The notes: generated from the sequence alone by a model not told the origin. A stretch of 64,000 nt of DNA from Streptomyces flavochromogenes (GCF_000717595.1 NZ_JNZO01000007.1:62001-126000); one strand, 5' to 3'. Shown: positions 35,529 through 45,182, counted from the stretch's first letter. Numbers and translations: made by a program.

Positions 35529-36560
35529 TCACCGGTGCAGTTCGAAGGAGATGTGCGGGGCGAGCGCGCGGAGGAAGTCCGGAGCATCGAAGATCTCGCC
35601 GGCCGAGGCCACGCCGGTCGTCCTGGTCCGGCCGGTGAGGATGCGCTGGACGGCCTCCACGGCGAGCGGTGCGGTGACGGCGTAGATGTCCTGGCCGACG
35701 GCCACGGCCCGGCGCTCCGCGTCGCCCGAGCGGACGACGACGTCCACGAGGAAGGTCTGGTCGGAACGGCCGTGCTCGTCGACCGCGGCCGGAGCCGACG
35801 CGTCGGGCGCCGACAGGTCCTGGGCCGCGTCCACCGCCATGTAGGTGCGCACCTCGGGCACCTTCAGATGGCTCGGGAGGGTGACCACATCGGCCATCGT
35901 GAACTCGCCGATGACGGGCCGGGGACCCATCGGGGCCGGGAAGGGCCAGTCCTGGACCGTGAACTCGTCGTCGTGGTACTCCAGTCGACCCTGGGTGAAG
36001 CGGACGTGGCGGCCGTTCCGCCGCTCCCGGGAGACCTTGCCGGCGGCGAGGGTGCCGGCGGTGGGGTGCCAGCTGCTCAGCCCGTACGCGATGTGGGCCT
36101 CGTCGGCCGACGCCCAGTCGCCCATGGCGGCGGTGGCGAGCAGATCGCCCAGGCCGCCGTAGAAGGCCATGGCGGGGACGATCACCGCTCCCGCCGCGCG
36201 GGCCCGGTCCGTGAACCGCTCGAACGTGTCGGCGTTGGCCTCGATCTCGGCCGCCACGTCCACGTACGGGATGCCGGCCCGCAGGGCCGCCTCGATCACG
36301 GGGGAGCCGGTCACGGCGAAGGGCCCGGCGCAGTTGATCACGGCCGCCGCGCCTGCCAGCGCGCGGTCGAGCGACGCAGGGTCGTCGACCGACGCCGGCC
36401 GCACGTCGAGCCCCGGACGGGACTCCGCGAGGGCCTGCAGCCTGTCGGCGTCACGGCCGACGGCCACGGGGACGAACCCGCGGGCGAGCAGCTCCGCCAC
36501 CACGAACCGCCCGGTGTGTCCGTAGGCGCCGAACACCGCGACCGTGAGCCCCGTTCTCAT
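35529..36560 (-). CDS. saccharopine dehydrogenase-like NAD(P)-binding protein
   Basis: A 343-residue oxidoreductase-like protein. The N-terminal Rossmann domain carries VAVFGAYGHTGRFVV (about 6-20, GxxGxxG type) and matches the saccharopine dehydrogenase NADP-binding family (trans-enoyl reductase-like branch), where AAVINCAGPF is characteristic. Substrate unknown. ATG at 36560 chosen. Divergent from a GlxA-type regulator at 36652 with a shared dyad between, so likely that regulator's target. Confidence 0.82.
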   Translation of the reverse strand: MRTGLTVAVFGAYGHTGRFVVAELLARGFVPVAVGRDADRLQALAESRPGLDVRPASVDDPASLDRALAGAAAVINCAGPFAVTGSPVIEAALRAGIPYVDVAAEIEANADTFERFTDRARAAGAVIVPAMAFYGGLGDLLATAAMGDWASADEAHIAYGLSSWHPTAGTLAAGKVSRERRNGRHVRFTQGRLEYHDDEFTVQDWPFPAPMGPRPVIGEFTMADVVTLPSHLKVPEVRTYMAVDAAQDLSAPDASAPAAVDEHGRSDQTFLVDVVVRSGDAERRAVAVGQDIYAVTAPLAVEAVQRILTGRTRTTGVASAGEIFDAPDFLRALAPHISFELHR

Positions 36561-36574
36561 GACTTCTCCCTGCT

Positions 36575-36635
36575 CTCGTACGACTCGAACCGTTCTCTTG
36601 AGGTAATCCTGGCCTCGGCGGCCGTCGTACACGAG
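36575..36635. promoter_or_regulatory. dyad between oxidoreductase and GlxA-type regulator genes
   Basis: CTCGTACGAC at 36575-36584 is mirrored by GTCGTACACGAG at 36624-36635 (the same sequence with a 2-base insertion) on the other strand. It spans the divergent promoters and is a candidate AraC-type binding site pair. Confidence 0.4.
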
Positions 36636-36651
36636 TGTCCGGAACGACATC

Positions 36652-37653
36652 ATGCGTACAATTACGGACGTGGAAACCCACCCGAGGACGGACCTGGGCA
36701 CCGTCGCGCTGGCCGTCACCGAGGGCATGCGTCAGTTCGAGTTGTCCGTGGCGTACGAGGTCTTCGGGCCGCCCCCGTCCGGAGTGACCGGCCCCTGGTA
36801 CGACGTCGCCCTCTGCGGACCCTCCACGGTCCGGATCGGCCGGTTCCGGCTGGAGCCCGACGGCGGCTTCGACCGGCTGGCGCGCGCCGGAACGGTGATC
36901 GTTCCCGCCCTCGCCGAAACCGACGAGGCCCCGCCCGCCGAACTGGTCGACGCGGTGCGCGCGGCCCATGAGGCGGGCGCGCGCGTGGCCTCCCTCTGCA
37001 CGGGCGCGTTCGTGCTGGCCGCCGCCGGCCTGCTCGACGGCAGGCGGGCGACCACCCACTGGGCGCACACCGAGGAACTCGCCGCCCGCCACCCCCGGGT
37101 GGAGGTCGACCCGGACGTGCTCTACGTGGACGACGGCCGCGTCCTCACCTCCGCGGGCAAGGCCGCCGCGATGGACCTCTGCCTGCACCTGGTCCGCCTC
37201 GACCACGGCTCGGCCGTAGCCAACACGGTCGCCCGCAGCCTGGTCGTACCCCCGCACCGCGCGGGCGGCCAGGCCCAGTTCGTGACCACCCCCGTGCCCG
37301 CGCGCGACGACCACCCGCTCGGCGATCTGCTCCCCTGGGTGATGGAGCGGCTCGACCAGCCGCTGACGGTCGACGACCTGGCCCGCCGGGCGCGGATGAG
37401 CTCGCGCAACCTGGGCCGCCACTTCCGGTCGGTGACCGGTACGACCCCGCTGCAGTGGCTGCTGACCCAGCGGATCCGCCACGCCCAGGAGTTGCTGGAG
37501 TCCACCGACGAGAGCGTCGAGGGCATCGCGACCGCCACCGGCATGGGCACCGCCACCACCCTGCGCCGGCACTTCAACCGCACGGTCGGCGTGCCCCCGG
37601 ACACCTACCGCCGCACCTTCCGCGCCCGCACCGGCGCCGACCGTCTCCTGTGA
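36652..37653 (+). CDS. GlxA-family regulator (DJ-1/PfpI plus AraC)
   Basis: A 333-residue regulator with an N-terminal DJ-1/PfpI class I glutamine-amidotransferase-like domain (about 10-190; nucleophile-elbow-type ASLCTGAFVLAAAGLLDG) and a C-terminal AraC double helix-turn-helix (about 230-325, with MSSRNLGRHFRSVTG). GlxA-type regulators respond to small molecules; the effector is unknown. The TetR gene begins 17 bases downstream and is probably in the same transcript. Confidence 0.88.
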   Translation: MRTITDVETHPRTDLGTVALAVTEGMRQFELSVAYEVFGPPPSGVTGPWYDVALCGPSTVRIGRFRLEPDGGFDRLARAGTVIVPALAETDEAPPAELVDAVRAAHEAGARVASLCTGAFVLAAAGLLDGRRATTHWAHTEELAARHPRVEVDPDVLYVDDGRVLTSAGKAAAMDLCLHLVRLDHGSAVANTVARSLVVPPHRAGGQAQFVTTPVPARDDHPLGDLLPWVMERLDQPLTVDDLARRARMSSRNLGRHFRSVTGTTPLQWLLTQRIRHAQELLESTDESVEGIATATGMGTATTLRRHFNRTVGVPPDTYRRTFRARTGADRLL

Positions 37654-37669
37654 AAGCCCGGGGGCGCTG

Positions 37670-38608
37670 ATGCGATCTCGAATTGTGTTCGAGAAGAAGT
37701 CGACAGCCCAGGAGCCCGCCCGCCCCGTACAGCGCCGGGGCATGGAACGCAGGCGCGCGATCCTCGACGCCGCCGAGGCCCTCCTCGACGAGCAGGGGTA
37801 CGAAGCCGCGACCCTGAAGGCGGTCGGCGAGCGTGCGGGCATCCCGATCGCCTCCGTCTACCACTGCTTACCCGACCGCTTCCAGGTCGACGCCGCCCTC
37901 CTGCAGCGCCATGTGGAAGAGCTCGACCGGCTCATCGGGATCGGACTGGAGGGCCGGGAACCGCGCACCCTGCGCGAGGCCGCGGACGCCGCCATCGACC
38001 CCGTCCGCGACTGCTTCCGCCGCCACCCGAGCTCCACGGAGCTGTGGTTCTCCGCGCAGAGCGCGACGGTGACCGACCTGGTGCGGGCCTTCGACGAGGC
38101 GCAGACGGAGCGGTTCCTGCACCTGCTCGTGGAGCGCCGGCTGATCGCGGCCGACACCCCGCCGCTCGTCCTCCAGGTGGCGTACGAGGCGGGCATCAGG
38201 CTCCTCGACATCGCGTTCCGCGCGACGAAGGACGGCGACGACGCCACGATCGACGAGGCCTGCCGACTCGTGACCGCCCACCTGGAGACGTACGCGCCGT
38301 GGCGGTCACCGGGCGGCACGAGCCGCAGGCCCCGTGCCGTCGTGGCGGGGTGGTCGGCCGACCGGGGCCGAAGGATCAGCGGCCCAGGCTCGACAGAACC
38401 GCCTTCGCCGCGTTCGCGCCCGAGGTGGCCGCGTCGGCGAGCGACGGCATGTCGAACTGATAGTCGCCGGCGAGGTGGATCGGTCCGAGAGGGGCGCGCA
38501 GCGTCGGCAACGATGCGCGCCCCTGCGGTGCCCAGAACGGCACCACGCGAGGGTGACGTCGCACGATTCCCTCCCCGAGCCTTCCTTCGAGCTGCGGGCA
38601 GACCGTGA
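37670..38608 (+). CDS. TetR-family regulator with aberrant 3' extension
   Basis: A TetR regulator: helix-turn-helix at about residues 28-75 (LKAVGERAGIPIASVYHCLPDRF), then a helical ligand domain. It is paralogous to the TetR at 42374 up to about A209 (LETYA); the paralogue stops about 13 residues after this point, but here the frame runs on for about 100 more residues of Arg/Pro-rich sequence antisense to an FAD-oxidoreductase remnant. The natural 3' end therefore seems lost in a rearrangement. A TTA codon at 37868-37870 (L67) should make translation depend on bldA tRNA. Downstream of GlxA by 16 bases. Confidence 0.75.
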   Translation: MRSRIVFEKKSTAQEPARPVQRRGMERRRAILDAAEALLDEQGYEAATLKAVGERAGIPIASVYHCLPDRFQVDAALLQRHVEELDRLIGIGLEGREPRTLREAADAAIDPVRDCFRRHPSSTELWFSAQSATVTDLVRAFDEAQTERFLHLLVERRLIAADTPPLVLQVAYEAGIRLLDIAFRATKDGDDATIDEACRLVTAHLETYAPWRSPGGTSRRPRAVVAGWSADRGRRISGPGSTEPPSPRSRPRWPRRRATACRTDSRRRGGSVREGRAASATMRAPAVPRTAPREGDVARFPPRAFLRAAGRP

Positions 38609-38678
38609 GCAGGTCCGCGGAGAACCGAGCGACGATCTCCTCGAACCCCTCCGCCGGTGCGGCGGCCGTGGCCGCCAC
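38376..38678 (-). pseudogene. 3' remnant of an FAD-dependent (amine oxidase-like) oxidoreductase
   Basis: About 100 codons that read like the C-terminus of a flavin amine oxidase/phytoene-desaturase-like enzyme: GPIHLAGDYQ (FAD-binding end motif), then DAATSGANAAKAVLSSL. The rest of the gene (over 300 residues) is missing, and the frame starts without a ribosome site. It overlaps antisense the abnormal end of the TetR gene. A deletion relic; expression not expected. Confidence 0.6.
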
Positions 38679-38779
38679 ACCGGCGGAGGGAGCACAGGGA
38701 CGTCCCGGGCTGGGTCGCCCTCCCTGCGGAGGGCGGCCGCCGAGGGCGTCACGGCGACGCGCTCGCTCGTCCTGGTACG

Positions 38780-40198
38780 TCAGAGGGCGCCGACGATGTC
38801 CTCGACCCGGGCCTTCGCGTCGCCGAAGAGCATCGAGGTGTTCTCACGGAAGAACAGGGGATTCTGTACGCCCGCGTAGCCGGAGGCCATCGAACGCTTG
38901 AAGACGATGACCTTGCCGGCCTCCCAGACCGTGAGGACCGGCATTCCGGCGAGCGGGCTGGAGGGGTCCTCGGCTCCGGCCGGATTGACCGTGTCGTTGG
39001 CGCCGATGACGAGGACGACGTCGGTCTGCGCGAAGTCCTCGTTGATCTCGTCCATTTCGAGGACGATGTCGTACGGCACCTTGGCCTCGGCCAACAGGAC
39101 GTTCATGTGCCCGGGCAGGCGGCCGGCCACCGGGTGGATGCCGAACCGGACGTCGACTCCCTTCGCGCGCAGCTTCGAGGTGAGCTCCGCGACCGGGTAC
39201 TGCGCCTGGGCCACGGCCATGCCGTACCCGGGCGTGATGACCACCGACCGGGCCGACGCCAGCAGCTCGGCCGTGCTCTCCGGGGTGATCTCCGCGTGCT
39301 CCCCGTAGTCGACCTCGGCGCCCGACGGCGCCTCGATGCCGAAACCTCCGGCGATGACGGACAGGAACGAGCGGTTCATCGCCTTGCACATGATGTAGGA
39401 CAGGTAGGCACCCGAGGAGCCGACCAGCGCACCGGTGATGATCAGCAGGTCGTTGCCGAGCAGGAAGCCGGAGGCGGCCGCGGCCCAGCCGGAGTAGCTG
39501 TTGAGCATCGAGACCACGACGGGCATGTCACCGCCGCCGATCGAGGCGACCAGATGCCAGCCCAGCGCCAGCGCCAGGATCGTCACGGTGATCAGCAGCC
39601 ACAGCTCGGGCGTGATGACGAACCACACGGTCAGGGCGACGAACAGGCCCAGTGCGCCGAGGTTCAGGACGTTCTTCCCCGGCAGCATCAGCGGCTTGGA
39701 GTCGATCTTCGCGGCGAGCTTGAGGTAGGCCACGATGGAGCCCGTGAACGTCACCGCGCCGATGAACAGGCCGATGAACACCTCGGCGTGATGGATGCCC
39801 AGTGTGCCGAGGGCGTCCAGGGCAGCCGCCTCGTGGCCGTCCGGGTCGTGCTCGACGTTGAGGAAGCCGTTCCAGCTGACCAGCACGGCCGCCAGGCCGA
39901 CGAAGGAGTGCAGCAGCGCGATCAGCTCGGGCATCCCGGTCATCTCGACGCCGCGGGCCCGCTGGAGACCGATCAGCGCGCCGATCAGCATCGCCACGGC
40001 CATCAGGCCGAGGCCGGCGGTACTGGCGTCGCCGTCCACCGCGAGCACGACCGTCGCGACGAGCGCGACGCCCATGCCGAGCATGCCGAACGCGTTGCCC
40101 AGCCGTGCCGATTCGTGCTTGGAAAGTCCTGCCAGCGCAAGAATGAAGAGGAGCGCGGCAACAAGGTAGGCCGCTTGTGCGGCAAGGGTCGCAGACAT
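38780..40198 (-). CDS. pntB: NAD(P)+ transhydrogenase subunit beta
   Basis: The 472-residue beta subunit of proton-translocating transhydrogenase, which uses the proton gradient to move hydride from NADH to NADP+. About eight or nine membrane helices fill residues 1-270. The NADP-binding domain (about 295-470) shows [15 protein letters not shown] and [18 protein letters not shown] sequence. The ATG at 40198 lies one base after the pntA stop (TGACATG), so the two are one operon. Supplies NADPH for biosynthesis. Confidence 0.93.
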   Translation of the reverse strand: MSATLAAQAAYLVAALLFILALAGLSKHESARLGNAFGMLGMGVALVATVVLAVDGDASTAGLGLMAVAMLIGALIGLQRARGVEMTGMPELIALLHSFVGLAAVLVSWNGFLNVEHDPDGHEAAALDALGTLGIHHAEVFIGLFIGAVTFTGSIVAYLKLAAKIDSKPLMLPGKNVLNLGALGLFVALTVWFVITPELWLLITVTILALALGWHLVASIGGGDMPVVVSMLNSYSGWAAAASGFLLGNDLLIITGALVGSSGAYLSYIMCKAMNRSFLSVIAGGFGIEAPSGAEVDYGEHAEITPESTAELLASARSVVITPGYGMAVAQAQYPVAELTSKLRAKGVDVRFGIHPVAGRLPGHMNVLLAEAKVPYDIVLEMDEINEDFAQTDVVLVIGANDTVNPAGAEDPSSPLAGMPVLTVWEAGKVIVFKRSMASGYAGVQNPLFFRENTSMLFGDAKARVEDIVGAL

Positions 40199-40199
40199 G

Positions 40200-41726
40200 T
40201 CAGCTCCGGTTGAACATGGCGAGCATGCGACGCGTCACCGCGAAGCCGCCGAAGACGTTGATACTGGCCAGAAGGATCGCGACGACCGACAGCACCGTGA
40301 CCGCGGTGCTCGTGTGACCGATCTGCAACAGCGCGCCGACGACGATGATCCCGGAGATCGCGTTCGTCACCGACATCAGCGGCGTGTGCAGCGCATGGTG
40401 CACATGGCCGATCACGTAGTAGCCGATCACGATCGCGAGCACGAAGACCGTCACGTGCGGGAGCAGCGCCGCGGGGGCGAATCCGGCGGTGAGGAACAGT
40501 GCCAGGGCGCCGAGGGCCACGCCGCCGAATCGCTGCTTCGCCGACTTCGGCTGCTTCTTCGGCGCCGGCTGCGCCACGGCCGCGGCAGGGGCGGCGGCGG
40601 GGGCCGCGGAGACCTGTACCGGCGGGGGCGGCCAGGCCGACTCGCCCTTGCGTACGACGGTGATCGAGCGCTGCACCGGGTCGTCCCAGTCCAGCACCAG
40701 AGAGCCGTCCTTGTCCGGCGTCATCAGCTTGAGCAGGTTCACCAGGTTCGTGCCGTACAGCTGCGAGGCCTGCGCCGACAGGCGGCCCGCCAGATCGGTG
40801 TATCCGATGATCGTCACACCGTTGTCCGTGACGGTCTTCTCGCCCTTCACGGTGCCGACGACGTTGCCGCCGTTGGCGGCGGCCATGTCGACGATCACCG
40901 AACCCGGCTTCATGCTCGCCACCATCTCCGCGGTGATCAGCGTCGGCGCGGGGCGACCCGGGATCAGCGCGGTGGTGATGACGATGTCGACCTCGCGGCA
41001 CTGCGCGGCGTACAGCTCGACCTCGCGCGCCTTGTAGTCGTCGCCCATCTCCTTGGCGTAGCCGGTGGCCGAGACCTCGACCTCCGGGGACGCGATCGAC
41101 AGGTACTCGCCGCCCAACGAGCGGACCTGGTCGGCCACCTCCGGCCGCGGGTCGGTCGCCCGTACGATCGCGCCGAGCGATCCCGACGCGCCGATCGCGG
41201 CGAGCCCGGCGACACCGGCGCCCGCGACGAGCACCTTCGCCGGGGGCACCTTGCCCGCCGCCGTCACCTGACCCGTGAAGAAGCGCCCGAATTCGTGCGC
41301 GGCCTCGATGACGGCCCGGTATCCGGCGATGTTCGCCATGGACGACAGCACGTCCATCGACTGCGCGCGGCTGATGCGCGGGACGGCGTCCATCGACAGC
41401 GCCGTGAAGGGACGCCGGCCCAGATCCTCCACCATCGACGGGTCGAAGGCCGGGGCGAACAGGGCGATCACCGTCGCCGCGGGCCGCACCCGGTCCAACT
41501 GGGACGGCGTCGGCGCGTTGACCCCCAGCACCACGTCCGCGGCCGTCGCGTCGCCGACGGTCGCACCGGCGGCCTCGTAGGCGCTGTCCGTGAAGCCGGC
41601 GGCGACGCCCGCACCCGAGTCGACGACCACGTCGTACCCCAGCTTGCGGATCTGTTCGACCGTGGCAGGTGTCGCCGACGCTCGGCTCTCACCTGCCCGC
41701 GCTTCCTTGAGGACTCCGACAATCAC
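40200..41726 (-). CDS. pntA: NAD(P)+ transhydrogenase subunit alpha
   Basis: The 508-residue alpha subunit. The N-terminal NAD(H)-binding domain (about 1-380) includes [12 protein letters not shown] and the Rossmann turn [18 protein letters not shown]; the C-terminus has an Ala/Pro linker and about four membrane helices (about 410-500). Start is the GTG at 41726 with GGAGA upstream; the open frame to 41984 is not family-like. An AT-richer stretch TATATGGC (minus strand, about 41837) may be the promoter. The operon is framed by two paralogous TetR genes. Confidence 0.93.
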   Translation of the reverse strand: MIVGVLKEARAGESRASATPATVEQIRKLGYDVVVDSGAGVAAGFTDSAYEAAGATVGDATAADVVLGVNAPTPSQLDRVRPAATVIALFAPAFDPSMVEDLGRRPFTALSMDAVPRISRAQSMDVLSSMANIAGYRAVIEAAHEFGRFFTGQVTAAGKVPPAKVLVAGAGVAGLAAIGASGSLGAIVRATDPRPEVADQVRSLGGEYLSIASPEVEVSATGYAKEMGDDYKAREVELYAAQCREVDIVITTALIPGRPAPTLITAEMVASMKPGSVIVDMAAANGGNVVGTVKGEKTVTDNGVTIIGYTDLAGRLSAQASQLYGTNLVNLLKLMTPDKDGSLVLDWDDPVQRSITVVRKGESAWPPPPVQVSAAPAAAPAAAVAQPAPKKQPKSAKQRFGGVALGALALFLTAGFAPAALLPHVTVFVLAIVIGYYVIGHVHHALHTPLMSVTNAISGIIVVGALLQIGHTSTAVTVLSVVAILLASINVFGGFAVTRRMLAMFNRS

Positions 41727-41964
41727 GAGTGTTCTCCGTTCGCTGCTCGGGCCGTCACGGCCGTCATTGATCTCGACTCCGAAGCGCGTTTGTTGATGCT
41801 GCTCAGAATCGTCCGCGGTGACCCCGATGCGGAAGCGCGCCAGACGTGAGTCATGCCATATAGCCGATGTAACCGTTGTGGGCGGCTGGAGGAATCGTGC
41901 GGCGGGCCGGGCGCAAGAGCCGTTCCAGGAAGGCGGCCTCGTCGCTGAGGCCGGTGGCCGGTGT

Positions 41965-42192
41965 TCAGGACGCGGGCGCATCAAGCCGGCCGTCGTAGAA
42001 CGGCGGCATCGTGGAAGCCCGCAGCGTGAAGCGCGGGGAGCGCTTCTCGCGGAAGGCGGCGACGCCCTCGCGCCCGTCTCCGATGCTGCTGTAGAACATC
42101 GCGAGGGACTTCACGCGGTGCGCGTCCTCCGGGTGTTCGAGGGTCGCGTTGCGGACCGTCATCTGCCGGGTGAGGGCGGTCGCGACGCGCGA
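41965..42192 (-). pseudogene. 3' remnant of an enoyl-CoA hydratase
   Basis: About 75 codons matching the end of the crotonase family: LTRQMTVRNATLEHPEDAHR, then [19 protein letters not shown] (the EGxxAFxEKRxPxF ending). The catalytic N-terminal two-thirds are absent and an in-frame stop lies just upstream of about 42192. A degraded gene next to pntA. Confidence 0.75.
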
Positions 42193-42276
42193 TCACCGAG
42201 GCGCTCCCGCGCGACGCGCGGGCAAGCTCCTCAGGACCCGGATCCGGGAAGAGGTGCGGTGGGGTGCCCCGCTGCG

Positions 42277-42338
42277 GTGACACACCGCCAAGGGCGGGGC
42301 AGGCCGTCGGAGGCCCGTCCCGCCCTTGGCGGTGTCAC
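42277..42338. terminator. long hairpin terminator
   Basis: Perfect 16-base arms CACCGCCAAGGGCGGG (42283-42298) and complement (42319-42334), extended outward by GTGAC/GTCAC ends with a 2-base slip, around a 20-base loop that itself contains a GGCC dyad. It lies 36 bases past the TetR stop on the minus strand; no T-run, as usual in Streptomyces. Confidence 0.75.
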
Positions 42339-42373
42339 AGAAGGGGTGCGGGCACCGGCCGGTGCCGGAGGCA

Positions 42374-43057
42374 TCAGTCGGCCCGGTGGGCCGTGCTCTT
42401 CTCCGCGTAGGTCTCGAGGTAGGCGGTCACCATCCGCTTCGCCTCGGTCATCGTCGTCTGGTCCCCGTTCCGGTCCTTCTGGAACGCGACGTCGAAGAGG
42501 CGTCCGCCGGCTTCGAACGCCAGCTTCATCACGAGAGGCGGCGTGTCGACGCGCAGCAGCCCGCGACCGATTCCCAGTCGCCACAGGCGTTCCGCGACCT
42601 GGTCGTCGAACTCCTGGAACTGGTCGCTCAGAGCCGCATGACGACCGGAGAACCAGAGCTGGACACAGCTCGGGTGCGCCCGGAAGTACGCGACGATCGG
42701 GTCGAACACCAGGCGCACCACGTCGGAGATCGACCGGAACTCCTCGCCGTCGATGCCGTCGAGCACACCGAGCAGTGCGTCGCTGTGATGCCTGACGATG
42801 GCCGCGTCCACCTGGTAGCGGTCGTTGAAGTAGTGGTAGACGGACGGTGTCGGGATGCCCGCCCGTTCTGCGATCGCCTTGAGGGTGGCCGCTTCGTAGC
42901 CACTCTCCGCCAGGATCTCCTCCGCGGCGTCCAGGATCGCCTTGACCCGGGCCACCCCACGACGCTGCAGTGCCGCTTCCGGCCGGGCAGGCGCATGAGG
43001 CGCGGTGGCGGTCGTCGAGCGGCCGCGTTTCGGCTCGCCGGTGCTTCTCTCAACCAC
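42374..43057 (-). CDS. TetR-family regulator
   Basis: A 227-residue regulator, N-terminal helix-turn-helix (about 45-90; LKAIAERAGIPTPSVYHYFNDRY) and a helical ligand-binding domain. It is clearly paralogous to the TetR at 37670, from the HTH to LETYA. A GTG at 43057 is preferred as start; a TTG at 43081 would lie inside the promoter dyad. TAGACT on the minus strand (43105-43100) is the likely -10. It and its paralogue flank pntAB. Confidence 0.82.
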   Translation of the reverse strand: MVERSTGEPKRGRSTTATAPHAPARPEAALQRRGVARVKAILDAAEEILAESGYEAATLKAIAERAGIPTPSVYHYFNDRYQVDAAIVRHHSDALLGVLDGIDGEEFRSISDVVRLVFDPIVAYFRAHPSCVQLWFSGRHAALSDQFQEFDDQVAERLWRLGIGRGLLRVDTPPLVMKLAFEAGGRLFDVAFQKDRNGDQTTMTEAKRMVTAYLETYAEKSTAHRAD

Positions 43058-43082
43058 GCGACCCCCCGGCCGGACAAGCAAA

Positions 43083-43105
43083 GTCGATCATGAGTCGACA
43101 GTCTA
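43083..43105 (-). promoter_or_regulatory. TetR promoter with inverted repeat
   Basis: GTCGA/TCGAC arms at 43083-43087 and 43095-43099 enclose TCATGA, directly beside a TAGACT -10 hexamer (43105-43100, minus strand). A repressor here would block the start of transcription; autoregulation by the TetR protein is likely. Confidence 0.5.
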
Positions 43106-43210
43106 ACGAGGCGCTCATCAGGATCTCGCCCTTGGACTTGACGACGCCTTCACGGAAGGAATCGAGCGACGGGGATCCGGCTCCCGGCGCCCCGGCATGG
43201 CTGTGGGTCG

Positions 43211-43780
43211 TCACCCCGCGGCCGGACCACGAGGCCGGTCGCGGTGAGCGCGCCAGGCAGCGAGCGCTTCGGTCCTGCGGCCTGCCGGATGCTCGGCATG
43301 CCAGTCGCGGAGGAAGCGGTTGAGTTCGAACTGCGATCCGATCTCCTGACCCTGGGCAGCGGCCCGGCGTGTGGCGTGCCAGTGGACGACGCCGTCGGCC
43401 AGGGTGCGCCCTGCGCCTTCGGCGACGAACGTCCGCATGGGGGAGTCGAAGTGAAATGCCGGGCCGATCTCGCGGCGGAAGTACTCGCGCAGCACCTGAC
43501 TGCACCGCTGGCCCTCGGGAATCACGGTGGCCCCGCTCACCGGCGCGGTGAGCTGGCGGCCGGCGCTGCGCGTCCGGGGCGGGGCGGCCAGCGGGGCGAC
43601 GCCGTCCAACGCCGCCCGTAGCCGCTCCGTCAGCGCCACTTTCCCACCGCCCCGCGGCACCCCGAGATCCCGGGCGAGTGCGGTCAGTTCGGCCAGTGTC
43701 CAGTACCAGCGGGCCAACTCGTCGCCGCTCAGCGCGGCACTCGGCTCCGGTCGCACTTCAGCGCCCACATTCGAACTCAT
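43211..43780 (-). CDS. SAP-domain protein with DUF6434-like C-terminus
   Basis: A 189-residue protein: a SAP-like DNA-binding helix-extended-helix (about 20-62, LTALARDLGVPRGGGKVALTERL) followed by a C-terminal domain (about 85-170, with GPAFHFDSPMRTFV and ADGVVHWHATRR) resembling DUF6434. Function unknown; a nucleic-acid role is suggested. A TACCAT -10 (forward ATGGTA, 43787-43792) lies 6 bases before the ATG at 43780, another leaderless signal. The open frame to 43990 overlaps the next gene's promoter and is rejected. Confidence 0.72.
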   Translation of the reverse strand: MSSNVGAEVRPEPSAALSGDELARWYWTLAELTALARDLGVPRGGGKVALTERLRAALDGVAPLAAPPRTRSAGRQLTAPVSGATVIPEGQRCSQVLREYFRREIGPAFHFDSPMRTFVAEGAGRTLADGVVHWHATRRAAAQGQEIGSQFELNRFLRDWHAEHPAGRRTEALAAWRAHRDRPRGPAAG

Positions 43781-43988
43781 GTCCCCATGGTAGGAGAGGC
43801 GGTACGCCCGGCGTTCGGCGAGACGAACCGGCGGCCCAACCCGACGCGGTGAGAATCCGGCAGCTCGGATGAGACCGGGGGAGAATCCGGCGGTCGGCCC
43901 GGACGACGGCACCGGTCGGAAGTGGTCCCCGATGGCGTGACAGAAGTGGACCTCAACCCGGGCCGCGCTCCTTCCTAGCGTCGGAGGC

Positions 43989-45182
43989 ATGAACGCGAAC
44001 GCCCTCCGCGGGATCCTCCTCGTGACCCTCGCCTACGCCCTCGTCGGCGCCTCCTTCACGGCGAACAGCCTCCTCGGCGACTACCCGTACGCGGGCGGCC
44101 AGGCCCTGCGCTACGGCGCCGCCTGTCTGCTCCTGCTTCCCCTGCTCGGCCGTGGCGGGCTCGCCTCGCTGCGGCTCCTGACCGCCCGTCACTGGCTGCG
44201 GCTCGCCCTCCTCGCGGGGGTCGGCATGGTCGGCTTCAACCTGGCGGTCCTCGCCGCCGAACGGACCGCCGAGCCGGCCGTGCCCGGCGTCCTCGTCGGC
44301 TGCGCCCCGGTCGTCGTCGCCGTCCTCGTCCCGCTGACCGAGGGCCGCAGGCCCGCCCCCGCCGTGCTGTACGGGGCTCTGCTCGTCGCCGCCGGTGCCT
44401 TCACCGTGCAGGGCTGGGGGCGTACGGACCTGGCGGGAATCGGCTGGTCCGTGGCCGCGCTCGCGGGCGAGGTCGGCTTCACGGTGCTGGCCGTCCCCGT
44501 CCTCCGGCTGCTCGGACCCAAGTCGCTCACGGCCGTCGTGTGCGGGGTCGGCGCGGCCGAGGCGGCGCTCGTGGGCCTGGTCGTGGACGGGGCCGGTCTC
44601 TTCCGGATGCCGACGGCGGTGGAGGCGGGCGCCCTGTTCTGGCAGGCGGCGCTCGCCACCGTGGTCGGGTTCGTCCTGTTCTACATGGGTGTCCAGCGGG
44701 TCGGCATGGAACGGGCCACCCTCTTCACCGGCGCGATCCCGGTCGCCGCCGCACTGAGCGCGGCTCTGGTCGCGGGCGCGGCCTTCGGGCTCCCGCAGGC
44801 GGTCGGCAGCCTGCTGGTGGGGGCCGGCGCCGCCGTGGGCACCGGCCTCTTCGTGCGCAGGGCCGCAGGCGACCGGCCGGCCCCGGAGGCGGCCTCAGCC
44901 GCCGCTGCCGTCCAGGATCACGCGCGCGACGAGAGCCGGGTCGTCGTTCATGGGCACATGGCCGCAGCCCGGCAGCCGGACGAGTCGCGCGCCGGGGATG
45001 GTGTGCTTGGCGCGGACGCCCTGCCGGGGAAGGAGCAGCCGGTCGCGGGCACCCCAGGCCACCGTGACGGGGACGTCGGCGACGTCGTCGCGGAAGCGCA
45101 CGCTCCCGCCGGCGGCCAGGGTCTGGCGGAACCCGGTCGCCCCGCGCAGCGCGAGCGTTTCGGCGTAGGCGGCCGCGGGTGA
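43989..45182 (+). CDS. EamA/DMT-family transporter with antisense C-terminal extension
   Basis: About ten membrane helices in residues 1-300 form two EamA repeats of a drug/metabolite exporter. The expected end is near residue 300 (FVRRAAGD), but no stop occurs until 45182, so about 95 hydrophilic residues are read opposite the alpha/beta hydrolase gene (288-base overlap). TAGCGT at 43976-43981 is 7 bases before the ATG, and a GGAGG touches the ATG too closely to act as a ribosome site, so a leaderless mRNA is likely. Substrate unknown. Confidence 0.8.
   Translation: MNANALRGILLVTLAYALVGASFTANSLLGDYPYAGGQALRYGAACLLLLPLLGRGGLASLRLLTARHWLRLALLAGVGMVGFNLAVLAAERTAEPAVPGVLVGCAPVVVAVLVPLTEGRRPAPAVLYGALLVAAGAFTVQGWGRTDLAGIGWSVAALAGEVGFTVLAVPVLRLLGPKSLTAVVCGVGAAEAALVGLVVDGAGLFRMPTAVEAGALFWQAALATVVGFVLFYMGVQRVGMERATLFTGAIPVAAALSAALVAGAAFGLPQAVGSLLVGAGAAVGTGLFVRRAAGDRPAPEAASAAAAVQDHARDESRVVVHGHMAAARQPDESRAGDGVLGADALPGKEQPVAGTPGHRDGDVGDVVAEAHAPAGGQGLAEPGRPAQRERFGVGGRG

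Noticed and set aside
41727..41984. Longer pntA with 86 extra N-terminal residues
   Set aside because: The extra part is not conserved-looking, while the GTG at 41726 has GGAGA upstream and begins exactly at the family N-terminus.
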